From positions 3,286,001 through 3,350,000 of the forward strand of contig NZ_JQLI01000008.1 in NCBI RefSeq assembly GCF_000744095.1: a stretch of DNA of 64,000 nucleotides. Direction: 5' to 3'. Source of the DNA: Cupriavidus necator A5-1 (GTDB lineage Bacteria; Pseudomonadota; Gammaproteobacteria; Burkholderiales; Burkholderiaceae). Below are positions 45,373 to 55,283 of this stretch, piece by piece. The notes beneath the pieces were generated by a model. That model was not told the origin of the DNA. It searched no databases and was given only the letters and a program-made list of their open reading frames with translations. Made by a program: the position numbers and the translations under genes. Each line of letters starts with the position of its first letter. Position 1 is the first letter of the stretch.

Positions 45373-47859
45373 TCAGCCGCACTCGCCCACGTAGCCGCAA
45401 TTCGCACATTTCGCACAGCCGTCGACCTTGTGCAGGGCGTGCGCGCCACACTCCGGGCACGGCTTGCCGGTGCCGACGCCGGGCGTGACCACCCCGGCGC
45501 CGGCCTGGACGCCAGCGTCCACTTCCGCGGCAAGCGCCGCCCCGCCACCCTCGCGCTGTGCCAGCCGCGCCGCCAGCGCCGCCACCGGCACCTGCCCACC
45601 CTCGGCATCGAGGAAGCCGCGCTTGATCAGGATGCGCTGCAGCGCATAGCCGAGCGCGGCCACTTCCGAGTCATGGAAACGCGGCACCTCGGTGCCATCC
45701 TGGCGCACCAGCGTGCCGTAGCGCACCGTGCCCTTGTCCCACACCACGTTGCGCATGTCGGCCAGCGCCTTGGCCACCGAGCCGCCCGAGCGCGCCACCA
45801 TCGACAGCAGCCGCATGGTCGACGTGATCCACTGCTGGCCCTCGCTGCGCTGGCCTGCCGGCATGAAGAACTCCACCGGGCGCTCGATCGCCACCGGCCT
45901 GCCCTCGACGACGCCGGCCACGCGCATGAAATTGACGGTCAGGTAGACGGTCTTGTGGCCTTCATAGGTCAGGTACTCGACCTTGGAGGTCACGCCTTCC
46001 AGGTCGCCGACCGGCCGGCTGTTGAAGGGACGCACCAGCGGGTTGTCGTCGGCCACGGCCGCGCCGGGCGCCGCCGGCGCCTCCACCGACAGCACCGCAC
46101 CCAGCACCGGATTGGGGCGATAGGTCGCCAGGCCCTTCAGGCCGGCTTGCCAGGCCTCCAGGTAGAGATTGCGGAAGGCCTCGTACGGATAGTCCTCCGG
46201 CACGTTGACGGTCTTGCTGATGCTGGTGTCGATATAGGGCTGCACCGCCTCCAGCATGCGCATATGGTCGAGCGCCGACATCTGCAGCGCCGTGACGAAC
46301 GCGTCCGGAAGCTGCGCCATGTCGGATCCCATGTGACGGTAGAGCCGCCAGGCATGGTCCGCCACCTCGAAGCTGCGGTAGCTGTTGTCCGGCATCCGCT
46401 TCCTGCGGTTGTAGGTCCACGAGAACGCCGGCTCGATGCCGTTGGAGGCGTTGTCGGCAAAGGCGAGCGTGATGGTGCCGGTCGGCGCGATCGACAGCAG
46501 GTGCGAGTTGCGCAGGCCACGGCGCGCAATGGCGTCGCGCACGGTCTCGGGCAACCGGCTGGCAAACCCGCTCTGCAGGTAGGCGTTGGCATCGAACAGC
46601 GGGAAGGCGCCCTTCTCGACCGCGAGTTCGGTCGACACCAGGTAGGCCTCGTCGCGCATGCGTTCGGCGATCTGCGCCGCCAGCTTGCGCGCCGGTTCGG
46701 TGTCGTAGCGCAGGCCCAGCATTACCAGCGCGCTGCCCAGGCCCAGGAAGCCCAGGCCGATGCGTCGCTTGGCGTGGGCTTCGGCCTGTTGCTCAGGCAA
46801 CGGCCAGAAGGTCACGTCGAGCACGTTGTCGAGCATGCGCGTGGACACGCGCGCCACCTCGGCAAAGGCATCGAAATCGAACTCGGCCTGCGGCGAGAAC
46901 GGCTGGCGCACGAAGCGCGTCAGGTTGATCGAGCCCAGGCAGCAGCAGCCGTAAGGCGGCAGCGGCTGCTCGGCGCAGGGGTTGGTGGCCTCGATGCGCT
47001 CGCAGTAATAGAGGTTGTTGTCGGCATTGATGCGCGACAGGAACAGGATGCCGGGCTCGGCATGGTCGTAGGTCGCCTGCATGACCTGGTCCCACAGGTG
47101 GCGCGCCGGCACGCGGCGGTAGACCCACTGGCCGTCGTCGCGGCGATAGGCGCCGGCGGCGATCAGGTCCGCGCCGGGCTCGGCCTCATGCACCAGCTCG
47201 ACTTCGCCGTCGGCCTGTACCGCCTGCATGAATTCGTCGGTGACGCCGATGGAGATATTGAAGTTGCTGAGCTCGCCCTTGTCCTTGGCGTGGATAAAGC
47301 TCTCGATATCGGGATGGTCGCAGCGCAGCACGCCCATTTGCGCGCCGCGGCGCGCGCCGGCGGACTCCACCGTGGCGCACGAGGCATCGAATACCTTCAT
47401 GAACGAGATTGGCCCCGACGCGCGCGAATGCGTGGCCCGCACCAGTGCACCGGCCGGGCGGATCGCCGAGAAGTCGTAGCCCACGCCGCCACCGCGGCGC
47501 ATGGTTTCGGCGGCGTGCGCCACCGCGGTGTAGATGCTGGGCCGGCCGTCGCTCGGCTCGGACACCGAATCGCCCACCGGCTGCACGAAGCAGTTGATCA
47601 GCGTGGCCTGGATGCCAGTGCCGGCCGCCGAATTGATGCGCCCGGCCGGCACGAAGCCGTTTTCCTGCGCCCACAGGAAGCGCGCGCTCCAGGCCTCGCG
47701 CTGGTCTTCCGGCTCGGCTTGTGCCAGTGCGTGCGCAACGCGCTGCCTGACATCGGAATTGGTGCGCTCTTCGCCCTTGGCGTACTTCTCGATCAGGACT
47801 TCGGTGGAGATTTCCTGCGGCGCCATGGCACCGCGAATGATCTGGTCGTTTGCGTTCAT
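45373..47859 (-). CDS. nrdJ: adenosylcobalamin-dependent (class II) ribonucleoside-diphosphate reductase
   Basis: An 828-residue B12-dependent ribonucleotide reductase that makes deoxyribonucleotides without needing oxygen. The barrel contains LINCFVQPVGDSV, NPCAEQPLPPYGCCCLGS (active-site Cys and Glu region) and SIAPTGTITLAF. The C-terminus ends in a Cys-rich zinc-ribbon-like tail (CPECGAHALHKVDGCAKCAN) that probably re-reduces the active site. The ATG at 47859 (MNANDQIIRGAMAP) starts the conserved region. No nrdA/nrdB lies nearby. I found no cobalamin riboswitch in the leader. Confidence 0.93.
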   Translation of the reverse strand: MNANDQIIRGAMAPQEISTEVLIEKYAKGEERTNSDVRQRVAHALAQAEPEDQREAWSARFLWAQENGFVPAGRINSAAGTGIQATLINCFVQPVGDSVSEPSDGRPSIYTAVAHAAETMRRGGGVGYDFSAIRPAGALVRATHSRASGPISFMKVFDASCATVESAGARRGAQMGVLRCDHPDIESFIHAKDKGELSNFNISIGVTDEFMQAVQADGEVELVHEAEPGADLIAAGAYRRDDGQWVYRRVPARHLWDQVMQATYDHAEPGILFLSRINADNNLYYCERIEATNPCAEQPLPPYGCCCLGSINLTRFVRQPFSPQAEFDFDAFAEVARVSTRMLDNVLDVTFWPLPEQQAEAHAKRRIGLGFLGLGSALVMLGLRYDTEPARKLAAQIAERMRDEAYLVSTELAVEKGAFPLFDANAYLQSGFASRLPETVRDAIARRGLRNSHLLSIAPTGTITLAFADNASNGIEPAFSWTYNRRKRMPDNSYRSFEVADHAWRLYRHMGSDMAQLPDAFVTALQMSALDHMRMLEAVQPYIDTSISKTVNVPEDYPYEAFRNLYLEAWQAGLKGLATYRPNPVLGAVLSVEAPAAPGAAVADDNPLVRPFNSRPVGDLEGVTSKVEYLTYEGHKTVYLTVNFMRVAGVVEGRPVAIERPVEFFMPAGQRSEGQQWITSTMRLLSMVARSGGSVAKALADMRNVVWDKGTVRYGTLVRQDGTEVPRFHDSEVAALGYALQRILIKRGFLDAEGGQVPVAALAARLAQREGGGAALAAEVDAGVQAGAGVVTPGVGTGKPCPECGAHALHKVDGCAKCANCGYVGECG

Positions 47860-47958
47860 GTCTTGGCTCACCACGCTGTGCGGGTTGGGTGAATCGTTGG
47901 CTCCTGCACGCACTTGCCTGCGCGCTGCGCCGCGACACCCGCGGCGGCCTGTCATGGT

Positions 47959-47975
47959 CAGGCCACAGTGGCCTG
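47959..47975. other. 17-bp palindrome in the nrdJ-ffs gap
   Basis: Two 8-bp arms, CAGGCCAC and GTGGCCTG, flank a single A about 100 bp before the nrdJ ATG. With a one-base centre it cannot form a normal hairpin, so a dimeric DNA-binding site is the better reading. It does not resemble the AT-rich NrdR box. The rest of the gap (47860-48040) shows nothing else that I recognise. Confidence 0.35.
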
Positions 47976-48078
47976 GCGCGCCTGCGCAAGATCAAGCCGA
48001 TGCCTCGCCGCGAGCAATGACCCGCCGAGGCAAAAGCAAATTCGACGGGGAATGCCGGTCTGGGTTACAATGCCGCTC

Positions 48079-48176
48079 GGACGGGCCTCCTCGCATGGTG
48101 GCGCGGTCAACCTGGTCAGGTCGGGAACGAAGCAGCCACAGCCGTTTTCCGCCAGTGCCGAGGGTCAGGCTCGTCC
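48079..48176 (+). ncRNA. ffs: 4.5S RNA of the signal recognition particle
   Basis: About 98 nt. The conserved apical domain reads CTGGTCAGGTCGGGAACGAA followed by GCAGCCACAG. The terminal arms GGACGGGCCT and AGGCTCGTCC pair (one G-U). It binds Ffh (SRP54) to target nascent membrane proteins. A TACAAT -10 (48066-48071) sits at the correct distance before the 5' end. It is divergent from nrdJ. Confidence 0.93.
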
Positions 48177-48353
48177 ACCTCCACTTCCCCCTCCGCTGTA
48201 CCCTTCCCCACTTACGTCATACCCATCGGATCCGGCACGCGACCGTCGCTTGCAGCGCAGTCCCTGTCACTTTAGTACAGCGGGCCGGCAGCCGTGCGCG
48301 CCGCAAGGCCCATTTTGCGCCGATTTTTCCACCCTGTCCGGCGCACAATCCGT

Positions 48354-51300
48354 TCAGAACAGCGAGCCTTGCTGTGCCAGTACGGGCTGCACCAAGCGCT
48401 CGGCCGGAATCCACTCGCCGTCCGCCGTGGCCACGCCGGCCTCGATGCGCTTGCCCGGGAACATCGGCGCGACCGCTGCCGCATAGCGGCCCAGCTGCGC
48501 GCGATAGGCGGCATGCTCCTGCGGCAGCAAGCGCAGCTTGTAGTCGACGATCACCACGCGGTCTTCGAATTCCACCAGCCGGTCGATACGCAGCAGCCGG
48601 CCGCGTGCGTCATAGAGTTCGACTTCGTTGCGCGCCTCGCCCGCCGTCAGCAGCGGTGCGAGCGCAGGTGCTTGCAGCATTGCGCCTACCGCCTGGACCG
48701 CCTCTTCCACCTGTTGCCGCCACGCCTGCCGTGCTTGCCCGGTATGCGCGCCCGACAAAGGGAACCAGCGCAACACCGTATCCATGTCCGGAACCCCTGC
48801 AAAGGCTTCCGGATAGCGGGTCAGGCGCTCGAGCAGTGCGTGCACCAGTTCCCCGTGGCGCGCGGCCGCGGCGTTGAAGACGATGCCGTCGTCCTCGGCT
48901 TCAGGCGTGCCCTCTTCCTCAAATGCAATCGCCTGGCCCTCGTCGACCGCATCGCGGTAGCGCAGCCGGAAATCGGTGAAGCGCACCGGCTCGCTCAGGC
49001 GCGCGAGCGTCGGAGCGCGGTCCTGCGCATCGATCTCCTCGCTGGGATAGGCCGGCACCATCTCGCCGACACCGGCGGCCTGCAGCCGCACGTACCAGCT
49101 GCCTGCGATTTCGGCATTGGCATCGCCTGAACTACTGCGGCTGGCGCGGCCCTTGACGCCGCTGACCAGCAGGCCCTGCTGCGCGCGCGTCATGGCCACG
49201 TACAGCAGGTTCCAGTTCTCGCGCTCGGAGAGCGCGGCCTCGTCCTCGAACAGCGGCATGCGCGCCAGCCCGCGCTCGCTGCGCTTGCCGTAAGCGGAGA
49301 AATGCCGCGGCACCGGCGACGACGGCGGCCAGTCGACCAGGATGCCGCCCTTGTCCGCGGCGGGCTCGCTGTGGTTGGCGTCGAGCAGCACCACGAATGG
49401 CGCCTCCAGCCCCTTGGCCGCGTGCACGGTCAGGATATGGACCGCATCGAGGCCGGCATAGGCGGGATCGTCCTCGGCCGGCTCGACGTCTTCCGCGCTT
49501 TCGCCCATGCCGCCCTCATCGGGGCTTTCGCCCTCGTCGCCGCGGCGGATTTCCTGCAGTTCGTCGATAAACTTCGGCAGGCTCGGATAACGACCGCCGT
49601 CAAGGTCCAGCGACAGCTTCAGGAAGGCATCGAGATTGGCCAGCACCTGCTCGCGGATATCGGGCGGCGCAGCCTCGGCATAGCGCCGCCGCACTTCGCC
49701 GCCGTGGAAAATCTGGTCGATCAGGTCATGCACTGGCTGGTGCGGCGCGATGCGCAGCCACTGGCGCAGCCGCGGCACACCTTCGCGTAGGGCGTCCGAC
49801 ACGTGTTCAGGCAGTCCGCCTGCCTCGATGCGCGACCACCAACTGCCCTCGCCTTCGATCTGCGCCAGCGCGACCAGGTCATCATCGGTGGCGCCGACCA
49901 GCGGGCTCTTGAGCACGTGCGCGAGGTCGAGGTCCGATTCCGGCGTCATCAGGAACGCCAGCAGCGCCGACAGGTCGAGCGCCTCGAGCGTGGCCAGCAG
50001 CCCGCCGCGGCGCGGGCTCAGGCACGGAATGCCGGCCTCGCGCAGCGCGCGCTCGTAGTCGGCCAGATGGGCCTTGCGGCGCACCAGCAGGTGCATGTCG
50101 CTCCAGCGCGCGGGGCGGGTCGTGCCGCCTTCGTGAACCGGGACGTTGTCTCGCACCTGGCGCAGCCACGCGGCCACGCGCCGACCTTCTTCCAGGCGCA
50201 GCGAATCGCCGGCCTGCCGGCGTGGCTGCAGGAGCGTGTCGCGATGGGCCGATGCCTCTTCGGCTTGCGCGTCGCCGGCGTCGTCCACGGACGCTTCCGC
50301 CTTTTCCTCCGGTTCCACCAGCGGCAGCAGCCAGACCGGGCCGCCGCCGTCGGCAAGCGCCGAGGTCTGGGTCTCGTACAGCGGATAGCGTCCCTCGGTG
50401 CGCGCCGCATCGAACACGGCATTGACCCAGTCCAGCACTTCAGCACGGTTGCGCCGCGTGCGGTTGGTACGCAGCACGGTGGCGCCGAACGCGCTGCGCA
50501 GCATCTCGCCGGCCGCGCCGAACAGCCGTGCATCGGCACGCCGGAAGCGATAGATCGACTGCTTGGGGTCGCCGACCAGGAACACCGTCGGCCGCTCGCC
50601 CAAACCGGCGTAACCGGCCAGCCAGCCCTGCAGGATGCGCCATTGCAGCGGGTTGGTGTCCTGGAACTCGTCGAGCAGCAGGTGGCGGTAGCGCGCATCG
50701 AGCCGCACCTGCAGGTAGGTGGCGGTCTCTTCGTCGGACATCAGCCGCGCGGCCTGCCATTCGAGGTCGGCGAAGTCCATCGCGCGCTGGTCGTGCTTGT
50801 GCTGCTGGTAGCGCGTCAGCAGCGCATCGCCGATGCAGAACAGCGCCTTGTTGATCGCCAGCACCGCACCCTCGCAGCAACGCGCGCTGATATCGTCGAG
50901 CATCGCGCAGATCGACGCATGCTCGTCCATCAGTGCATCGACCATGCCTTCGCCGCCTGCGGCCTTGACCAGCGCGGCGGTGCGCCGCAACGAACGCGGC
51001 TCGCCCGCGGTGGTGAAGAACGCGGCGCGCAGTTGCGCGAACACGCGCTCGCACGCCTTGCCGGGCTGGGCGCCGCTTTCGCGCCAGGCGGTGATCGCCA
51101 TCAGCGTATCGGTGATGCGGGTGGCGTGGGTCTGTTCGGTCTTGCCGCCGGCGCCCAGGCGCAGCGCCAGCGTCTCGCAGGCATCGCGCCAGCCTTCGTC
51201 GGCCAGCGCCTGCAGCAGGACATCGCCCTGCGCGTCTTCGCCGAGGCAATCGGACAGCGCCTGCAGCGGGTCGCCGCCCTCCTGCATCGCCCACCATTCG

Positions 51301-51953
51301 CTGCGCGCGTGGAACATGGCGTCTAGCAGCGCGCGCGCCTGGAAGTCGCCGACGGTATCGACCAGCGTTTCCCATGCGGCGCGCAGGTCTTCGTATTGCG
51401 GCGTGGCCAGCGCGCGCCAGACCGGGGCCCAGGCTTCGCGCTTCATGCGCAGCGCGTCTTCGCGCAATGCCGCGCCCGGCACGATGCCCGACGCCAGCGG
51501 CGCGCCGCGCAGCAGTGTGCCGAACCAGCCGTGGAAGGTGTCGATCGCCATGCGCCCGGGCGCGGCCAGCACCTGCGCGTGGAGGCGGCGCGCGCGCGGC
51601 AATGCCTCGCGCGCGGCATCCGGGTTCAGGCCGCGCTGCACCAGCGCGGCGACCACGTCTTCATCGCTGTCGCGCGACAGTTGCGCCAGCACTTCCAGCA
51701 GGCGGTCGCGCATTTCCTCGGCGGCCTTGCGCGTGAAGGTGATCGCCAGGATCTCGTGCGGCGCGGCGCCGGCCAGCAGCAGGCGCACCAGCCGCGCCAC
51801 CAGCAGCCAGGTCTTGCCGCTGCCGGCGCAGGCCTCGACCACGACCGAGCGCGCGGGATCGCAGGCGGCGCGTGTGAACTCGGCCTCGGAAACCGGATTG
51901 CCGTCGCGCTGGTAGGGCTGGACCTGGGCGTGGAGTGGATCGTGGACCATCAT
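48354..51953 (-). CDS. addA: AddA/RecB-like UvrD-family helicase-nuclease
   Basis: A 1199-residue superfamily 1 helicase with Walker A EACAGSGKTWLL (about 41-52), DEFQDTNPLQW, GDPKQSIYRFRRAD, VHAAKGLEAPF and YVAMTRAQQG, and a C-terminal PD-(D/E)XK nuclease (RIDRLVEFEDRVVIVDYK). With AddB it resects double-strand breaks for RecA loading. The ATG overlaps the addB stop (ATGA). The AddAB rather than RecBCD assignment rests on the two-nuclease pairing with the upstream gene. Confidence 0.88.
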   Translation of the reverse strand: MMVHDPLHAQVQPYQRDGNPVSEAEFTRAACDPARSVVVEACAGSGKTWLLVARLVRLLLAGAAPHEILAITFTRKAAEEMRDRLLEVLAQLSRDSDEDVVAALVQRGLNPDAAREALPRARRLHAQVLAAPGRMAIDTFHGWFGTLLRGAPLASGIVPGAALREDALRMKREAWAPVWRALATPQYEDLRAAWETLVDTVGDFQARALLDAMFHARSEWWAMQEGGDPLQALSDCLGEDAQGDVLLQALADEGWRDACETLALRLGAGGKTEQTHATRITDTLMAITAWRESGAQPGKACERVFAQLRAAFFTTAGEPRSLRRTAALVKAAGGEGMVDALMDEHASICAMLDDISARCCEGAVLAINKALFCIGDALLTRYQQHKHDQRAMDFADLEWQAARLMSDEETATYLQVRLDARYRHLLLDEFQDTNPLQWRILQGWLAGYAGLGERPTVFLVGDPKQSIYRFRRADARLFGAAGEMLRSAFGATVLRTNRTRRNRAEVLDWVNAVFDAARTEGRYPLYETQTSALADGGGPVWLLPLVEPEEKAEASVDDAGDAQAEEASAHRDTLLQPRRQAGDSLRLEEGRRVAAWLRQVRDNVPVHEGGTTRPARWSDMHLLVRRKAHLADYERALREAGIPCLSPRRGGLLATLEALDLSALLAFLMTPESDLDLAHVLKSPLVGATDDDLVALAQIEGEGSWWSRIEAGGLPEHVSDALREGVPRLRQWLRIAPHQPVHDLIDQIFHGGEVRRRYAEAAPPDIREQVLANLDAFLKLSLDLDGGRYPSLPKFIDELQEIRRGDEGESPDEGGMGESAEDVEPAEDDPAYAGLDAVHILTVHAAKGLEAPFVVLLDANHSEPAADKGGILVDWPPSSPVPRHFSAYGKRSERGLARMPLFEDEAALSERENWNLLYVAMTRAQQGLLVSGVKGRASRSSSGDANAEIAGSWYVRLQAAGVGEMVPAYPSEEIDAQDRAPTLARLSEPVRFTDFRLRYRDAVDEGQAIAFEEEGTPEAEDDGIVFNAAAARHGELVHALLERLTRYPEAFAGVPDMDTVLRWFPLSGAHTGQARQAWRQQVEEAVQAVGAMLQAPALAPLLTAGEARNEVELYDARGRLLRIDRLVEFEDRVVIVDYKLRLLPQEHAAYRAQLGRYAAAVAPMFPGKRIEAGVATADGEWIPAERLVQPVLAQQGSLF

Positions 51954-54838
51954 GATGTCAGCACCGGCACGGCGGTGGATTCCCAAAAGCCCTTGCGGCA
52001 TAGGCCGCGGGCGGTGCAATACAGGCAGGCGGAGGCATCGCCGAACGCGGGCAGCTTCGCGCCCTGGCGCAGGCGCATCACGTCGTTGCGCATCTGCCGT
52101 TCCAGCCACGTGACCGCGGCTTCGAAATCGGGCAGGCCGACTTCGCGCTGCGCGGCGGGTGCGCCTTCACGCGCGCCCTCCAGCGAGACCCAGCTGCCGC
52201 CGACCGCGTCAGCGCGCAGCAGGCCGTAGAACGGCAACTGGCAGTCTTCCTCGACTTCAGCCAGCTTGCGCTTGAGCCGGGTGGCGCTTTGGGTCTTGTA
52301 GTCGAGCACGGCGTGCGCGCCGTCCGGGCCCTGGTCGAGCCGGTCGATACGGCCGGTCAGCCGCAGCGGCTGGCCGTCGGGCATTGGCAGGTCGATGCCG
52401 GCGTCGAGCTCGCCGCCGCGCCAGAACCAGCCCTCGGCCTCGCGCGCGGACTGCCAGGCGACGTAGGACGGCATCACCTCGCGCCAGCGCCGGTAGTAGG
52501 CAATGGCATTGCCGTCCTCGGCCATCAGCGCGCCGAACACATCGTCGGAGATCTCGCGCAGGCGCGCGATGCGCTGCTCTTCAGAGAGCGTCTCGCCGCG
52601 CTCGCGCCGCGCCTGCAGATCCTTGTGGTAGCGCAGCAGCACGCGATGCAGGTGTTCGCCGATCTCGCGCTTCTCCAGCTCGTCGCTGACCGCTTCCAGG
52701 CCGGCCAGGCCCAGCATGCGCCCGGCAAAGAACTGGTACGGGCAACGGCGCAGCATGTTGTAGGCCTGCGCGCTCCAGCGCACCGGCACCAGCTCCGCCG
52801 CGGCCTCGGGCGCCGGCATGCCGCGGACATCGGCAAAGGTCTCGTGCGCCTGCGGTGCGGCGTTGGCCTCGATGCTGACGCCGCTGCGCGTGCAGCACGC
52901 CGCCAGCCGTTCGATCCAGCCTGACACATGGTGCGGTTCGCCGCGACTGCCATAGCGTTGCCACGTCATCACCACATCGGCGTTGTTCAACAGCACTTCG
53001 GCGAGGTCGCGCGCCTGTTGCGCAAAGCGGGCCTCGCGGTCTTCCAGGTCCAGCTCGCGCCGCATCTGGTTGGAGAAGAACATCAGCTCGGCGGCACTGG
53101 ACGGCAGCTGCGCGTCGTCGCAGCCGACGATCACCACGCCCTCGAAACGGCGCATGCGTGCGCCGTTCAGCGGCAGGATGGTGATGCGCGCCGGGCCGCT
53201 AGCCGAGGGCTCTTTATAGGCGACCGATTCGAGCAGCGCCGCCAGCATCGCGCGGAATTCGCCCTGCGACAGCGTGGCATGGCCGCCGGTCTCGTCCTGC
53301 GGCAGCTCCTGCAGCCGCGCCAGCGCATCGAGCAGCTGGCTGCCGGCATCGTCGGCGGCCAGCGCGGTGCGCATGCCGAGTGTGTCGAGCATGCCGTCGA
53401 GCCGTTCCAGCCACGTCGCCAGCGGATGCTGTGCCAGGCCACGCGGCCAGCGTGCGGCCTCATCCGCGAGCAAGGCGATCACCCCGCGTGCCGCGCGGCG
53501 TGGCACTTCACCCGCGTCGTCCTCTTCGGCAGAAGCTTGGCGCACGGCTGTCGGTTCGCTGCCGAACAGTTGGCGCAGCCTTGCCCAGCCGCCGGTAATG
53601 CCCTCGCGCCGCACCTGGCGTTCCAGCAGCGCGATGGCCGCGCCGCGCTCGGCAACATCGGGCAGGCAGAACGGGCTCTTGAGCAGGTCGAGCAGCGCGG
53701 CGGTATCGCCGTCACGCACCAGCAGGTCGAACCAGCGCATCAGCGCGGCGGCGGCGCGCGTGGTGGAGAGCTTCCAGCCAGTCTCGTCGCGCACCGGCGC
53801 ACCAGCGCGCGCCAGCAAGGCGCGCGCGCGCCGTGCCACCACGCGGTCGTGCGCAACCAGCGCGACGTTGCGGCGGCCTTCGTTGAGCCACTGCACCAGC
53901 TGCGCGGCGGCGGCGGCGGCCTCGTCCTCGAAACGCGCGCTGCCGACCACGCGAATGGCGGGGCGTTGCGGTGGCAGCGCGGGCATGGCGGGGAGCGGTG
54001 ATGCGGCTTCGGCTTCGGCTTCGGCGTCGTCGTTGTCGTTGGCGATTCGCGCTTCCGGCCAGAGGGCCAGCAGCGTCTGGTACCAGTCGGCATCCGTCTC
54101 GCCCTGCCCGGTCCAGTCATAGCCCACCTGCATCACTGGCACCAGCTCGCCGGCATCGCGCAGGAACGCGGCTTCCAGGGGCGTGGGCGGCGTCGGGGCG
54201 ATCCAGATCACCGGGCCGCGCAGCTGCTGCGACAGCTCGCGCAAGGCACGGCGCCGCGCGGGCAGCGGATCGTCCGGCCCGGACAGCGCCTGCCAGAATG
54301 CCAGCACGATGCGCGCCTCTTCGCCGAGGAAGCGCTCCGACAGGTGCGAATAGGTCCGTTCCAGCGCGCCCTGCAGCAGGCCAGCGCGGTCGTCGCCGTC
54401 GATCTCGTCATCGTCGCGGATGGCGGCGTCCTCAAGCCAGCGCGCATTGAGTTCGTCGCAAATCGCAAGCAGTGTCTGCGACAGCCCCCACGCCGCGGTC
54501 TCGTTCTGCGCGCCGAAGGCACGGCGCAGCCAGTCCTGGCCGCGCACCGCCTGTTGCACCGCCAGCAGCCGCGCGGCATGGCTGCGCACCGGCGTGCCGT
54601 CGGGCGGCAGGTCAAGCAGCCAGTGGCCCAGCGTCAGCACGCGCGGCAGCAGCCGCGGACGGCCCGCGGCGCGCGCGGCGGCATCCAGCGCCTGGCGCAC
54701 GCCGGGGATCTGTGCGGCGGTCGGCACCACCACGTGCGCGGCGGCCTCGGGCGCGCCGCAGCGGTCGAGGAAATACCAGGCAGCGGCAGCCGCCTGGTCG
54801 AGGAAATCAGGGCCAGGGCGAAAGCTTAGCGACGTCAT
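51950..54838 (-). CDS. addB: AddB-like PD-(D/E)XK nuclease with Fe-S cluster
   Basis: A 962-residue partner of AddA. Its N-terminal helicase-like half keeps the fold (VVPTAAQIPGVRQAL at the P-loop position) but has no GxGK[ST], so it is probably not an ATPase. The C-terminal nuclease has LTGRIDRLDQ and HAVLDYKTQ. A four-cysteine Fe-S set is visible: RRCPYQFF plus CLYCTARGLC (CxxCx5C). The ATG at 54838 (MTSLSFRPGPDFLD) is preferred over one 3 codons upstream. Confidence 0.87.
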   Translation of the reverse strand: MTSLSFRPGPDFLDQAAAAAWYFLDRCGAPEAAAHVVVPTAAQIPGVRQALDAAARAAGRPRLLPRVLTLGHWLLDLPPDGTPVRSHAARLLAVQQAVRGQDWLRRAFGAQNETAAWGLSQTLLAICDELNARWLEDAAIRDDDEIDGDDRAGLLQGALERTYSHLSERFLGEEARIVLAFWQALSGPDDPLPARRRALRELSQQLRGPVIWIAPTPPTPLEAAFLRDAGELVPVMQVGYDWTGQGETDADWYQTLLALWPEARIANDNDDAEAEAEAASPLPAMPALPPQRPAIRVVGSARFEDEAAAAAAQLVQWLNEGRRNVALVAHDRVVARRARALLARAGAPVRDETGWKLSTTRAAAALMRWFDLLVRDGDTAALLDLLKSPFCLPDVAERGAAIALLERQVRREGITGGWARLRQLFGSEPTAVRQASAEEDDAGEVPRRAARGVIALLADEAARWPRGLAQHPLATWLERLDGMLDTLGMRTALAADDAGSQLLDALARLQELPQDETGGHATLSQGEFRAMLAALLESVAYKEPSASGPARITILPLNGARMRRFEGVVIVGCDDAQLPSSAAELMFFSNQMRRELDLEDREARFAQQARDLAEVLLNNADVVMTWQRYGSRGEPHHVSGWIERLAACCTRSGVSIEANAAPQAHETFADVRGMPAPEAAAELVPVRWSAQAYNMLRRCPYQFFAGRMLGLAGLEAVSDELEKREIGEHLHRVLLRYHKDLQARRERGETLSEEQRIARLREISDDVFGALMAEDGNAIAYYRRWREVMPSYVAWQSAREAEGWFWRGGELDAGIDLPMPDGQPLRLTGRIDRLDQGPDGAHAVLDYKTQSATRLKRKLAEVEEDCQLPFYGLLRADAVGGSWVSLEGAREGAPAAQREVGLPDFEAAVTWLERQMRNDVMRLRQGAKLPAFGDASACLYCTARGLCRKGFWESTAVPVLTS

Positions 54839-54995
54839 TTGGCGCAAGCGGGGCGCGTGGGCCGCAGTCCGGCATGGCTGCGGGGACTGCGTCGGTCGGA
54901 GAAGGTATCAGGCAACAGCGGAAAAATACGGGTCGCCGCCTGCCCTGCGCGGCAGACGGCAAAAACAATGCGAAGCAAGCGCCCGGCGCTCACGC

Positions 54996-55283
54996 TCAGT
55001 GGGGGCCGCCTTCCAGGCGCGCACGGATCTCGCGCGCGGTCTCGAGCAGCCCCTCATAACCGGAGCGCGCATGCTCGGGCAGGTCGGGGTCGCCCACCAG
55101 CGTGCCGAGTGTTTCGATGATGCTGTAGACCAGGCCCTTGGCCGCACCGCTGGCGATGCTGTTGGTCTCGACGGCACTGCTGAGATGTTCCAGCGCATCG
55201 CTCAGGTGGTCTACGTCCGGCGCCTGGCCGGACTCGGACTCGGGCTCGGGCTGCTGCAAAGGCTTGCGGGGATCGGTGTTCAT
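54996..55283 (-). CDS. hypothetical protein, 95 residues
   Basis: A small soluble protein starting MNTDPRKPLQQPEPESESGQ. After an acidic, Pro/Glu/Ser-rich first third it is mostly helical (HLSDALEHLSSAVETNSIAS, then VYSIIETLGTLVGDP). AAGGT lies upstream of the ATG. I do not recognise the family. The frame uses the same strongly GC3-biased codons as its neighbours, which supports it being real. It lies 157 nt upstream of addB on the same strand, but no functional link can be drawn. Confidence 0.65.
   Translation of the reverse strand: MNTDPRKPLQQPEPESESGQAPDVDHLSDALEHLSSAVETNSIASGAAKGLVYSIIETLGTLVGDPDLPEHARSGYEGLLETAREIRARLEGGPH

Noticed and set aside
45262..47892. An 876-codon plus-strand frame opposite nrdJ, and similar long frames opposite rnr (1368-3032), the glycosyltransferase (59460-61007) and the MATE gene (61008-62156)
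   Set aside because: All are shadows of real genes on the other strand with no domain signature.
47860..48060. Possible cobalamin riboswitch before nrdJ
   Set aside because: GCCACTG occurs only as part of a simple palindrome. There is no B12 box or multi-helix core.
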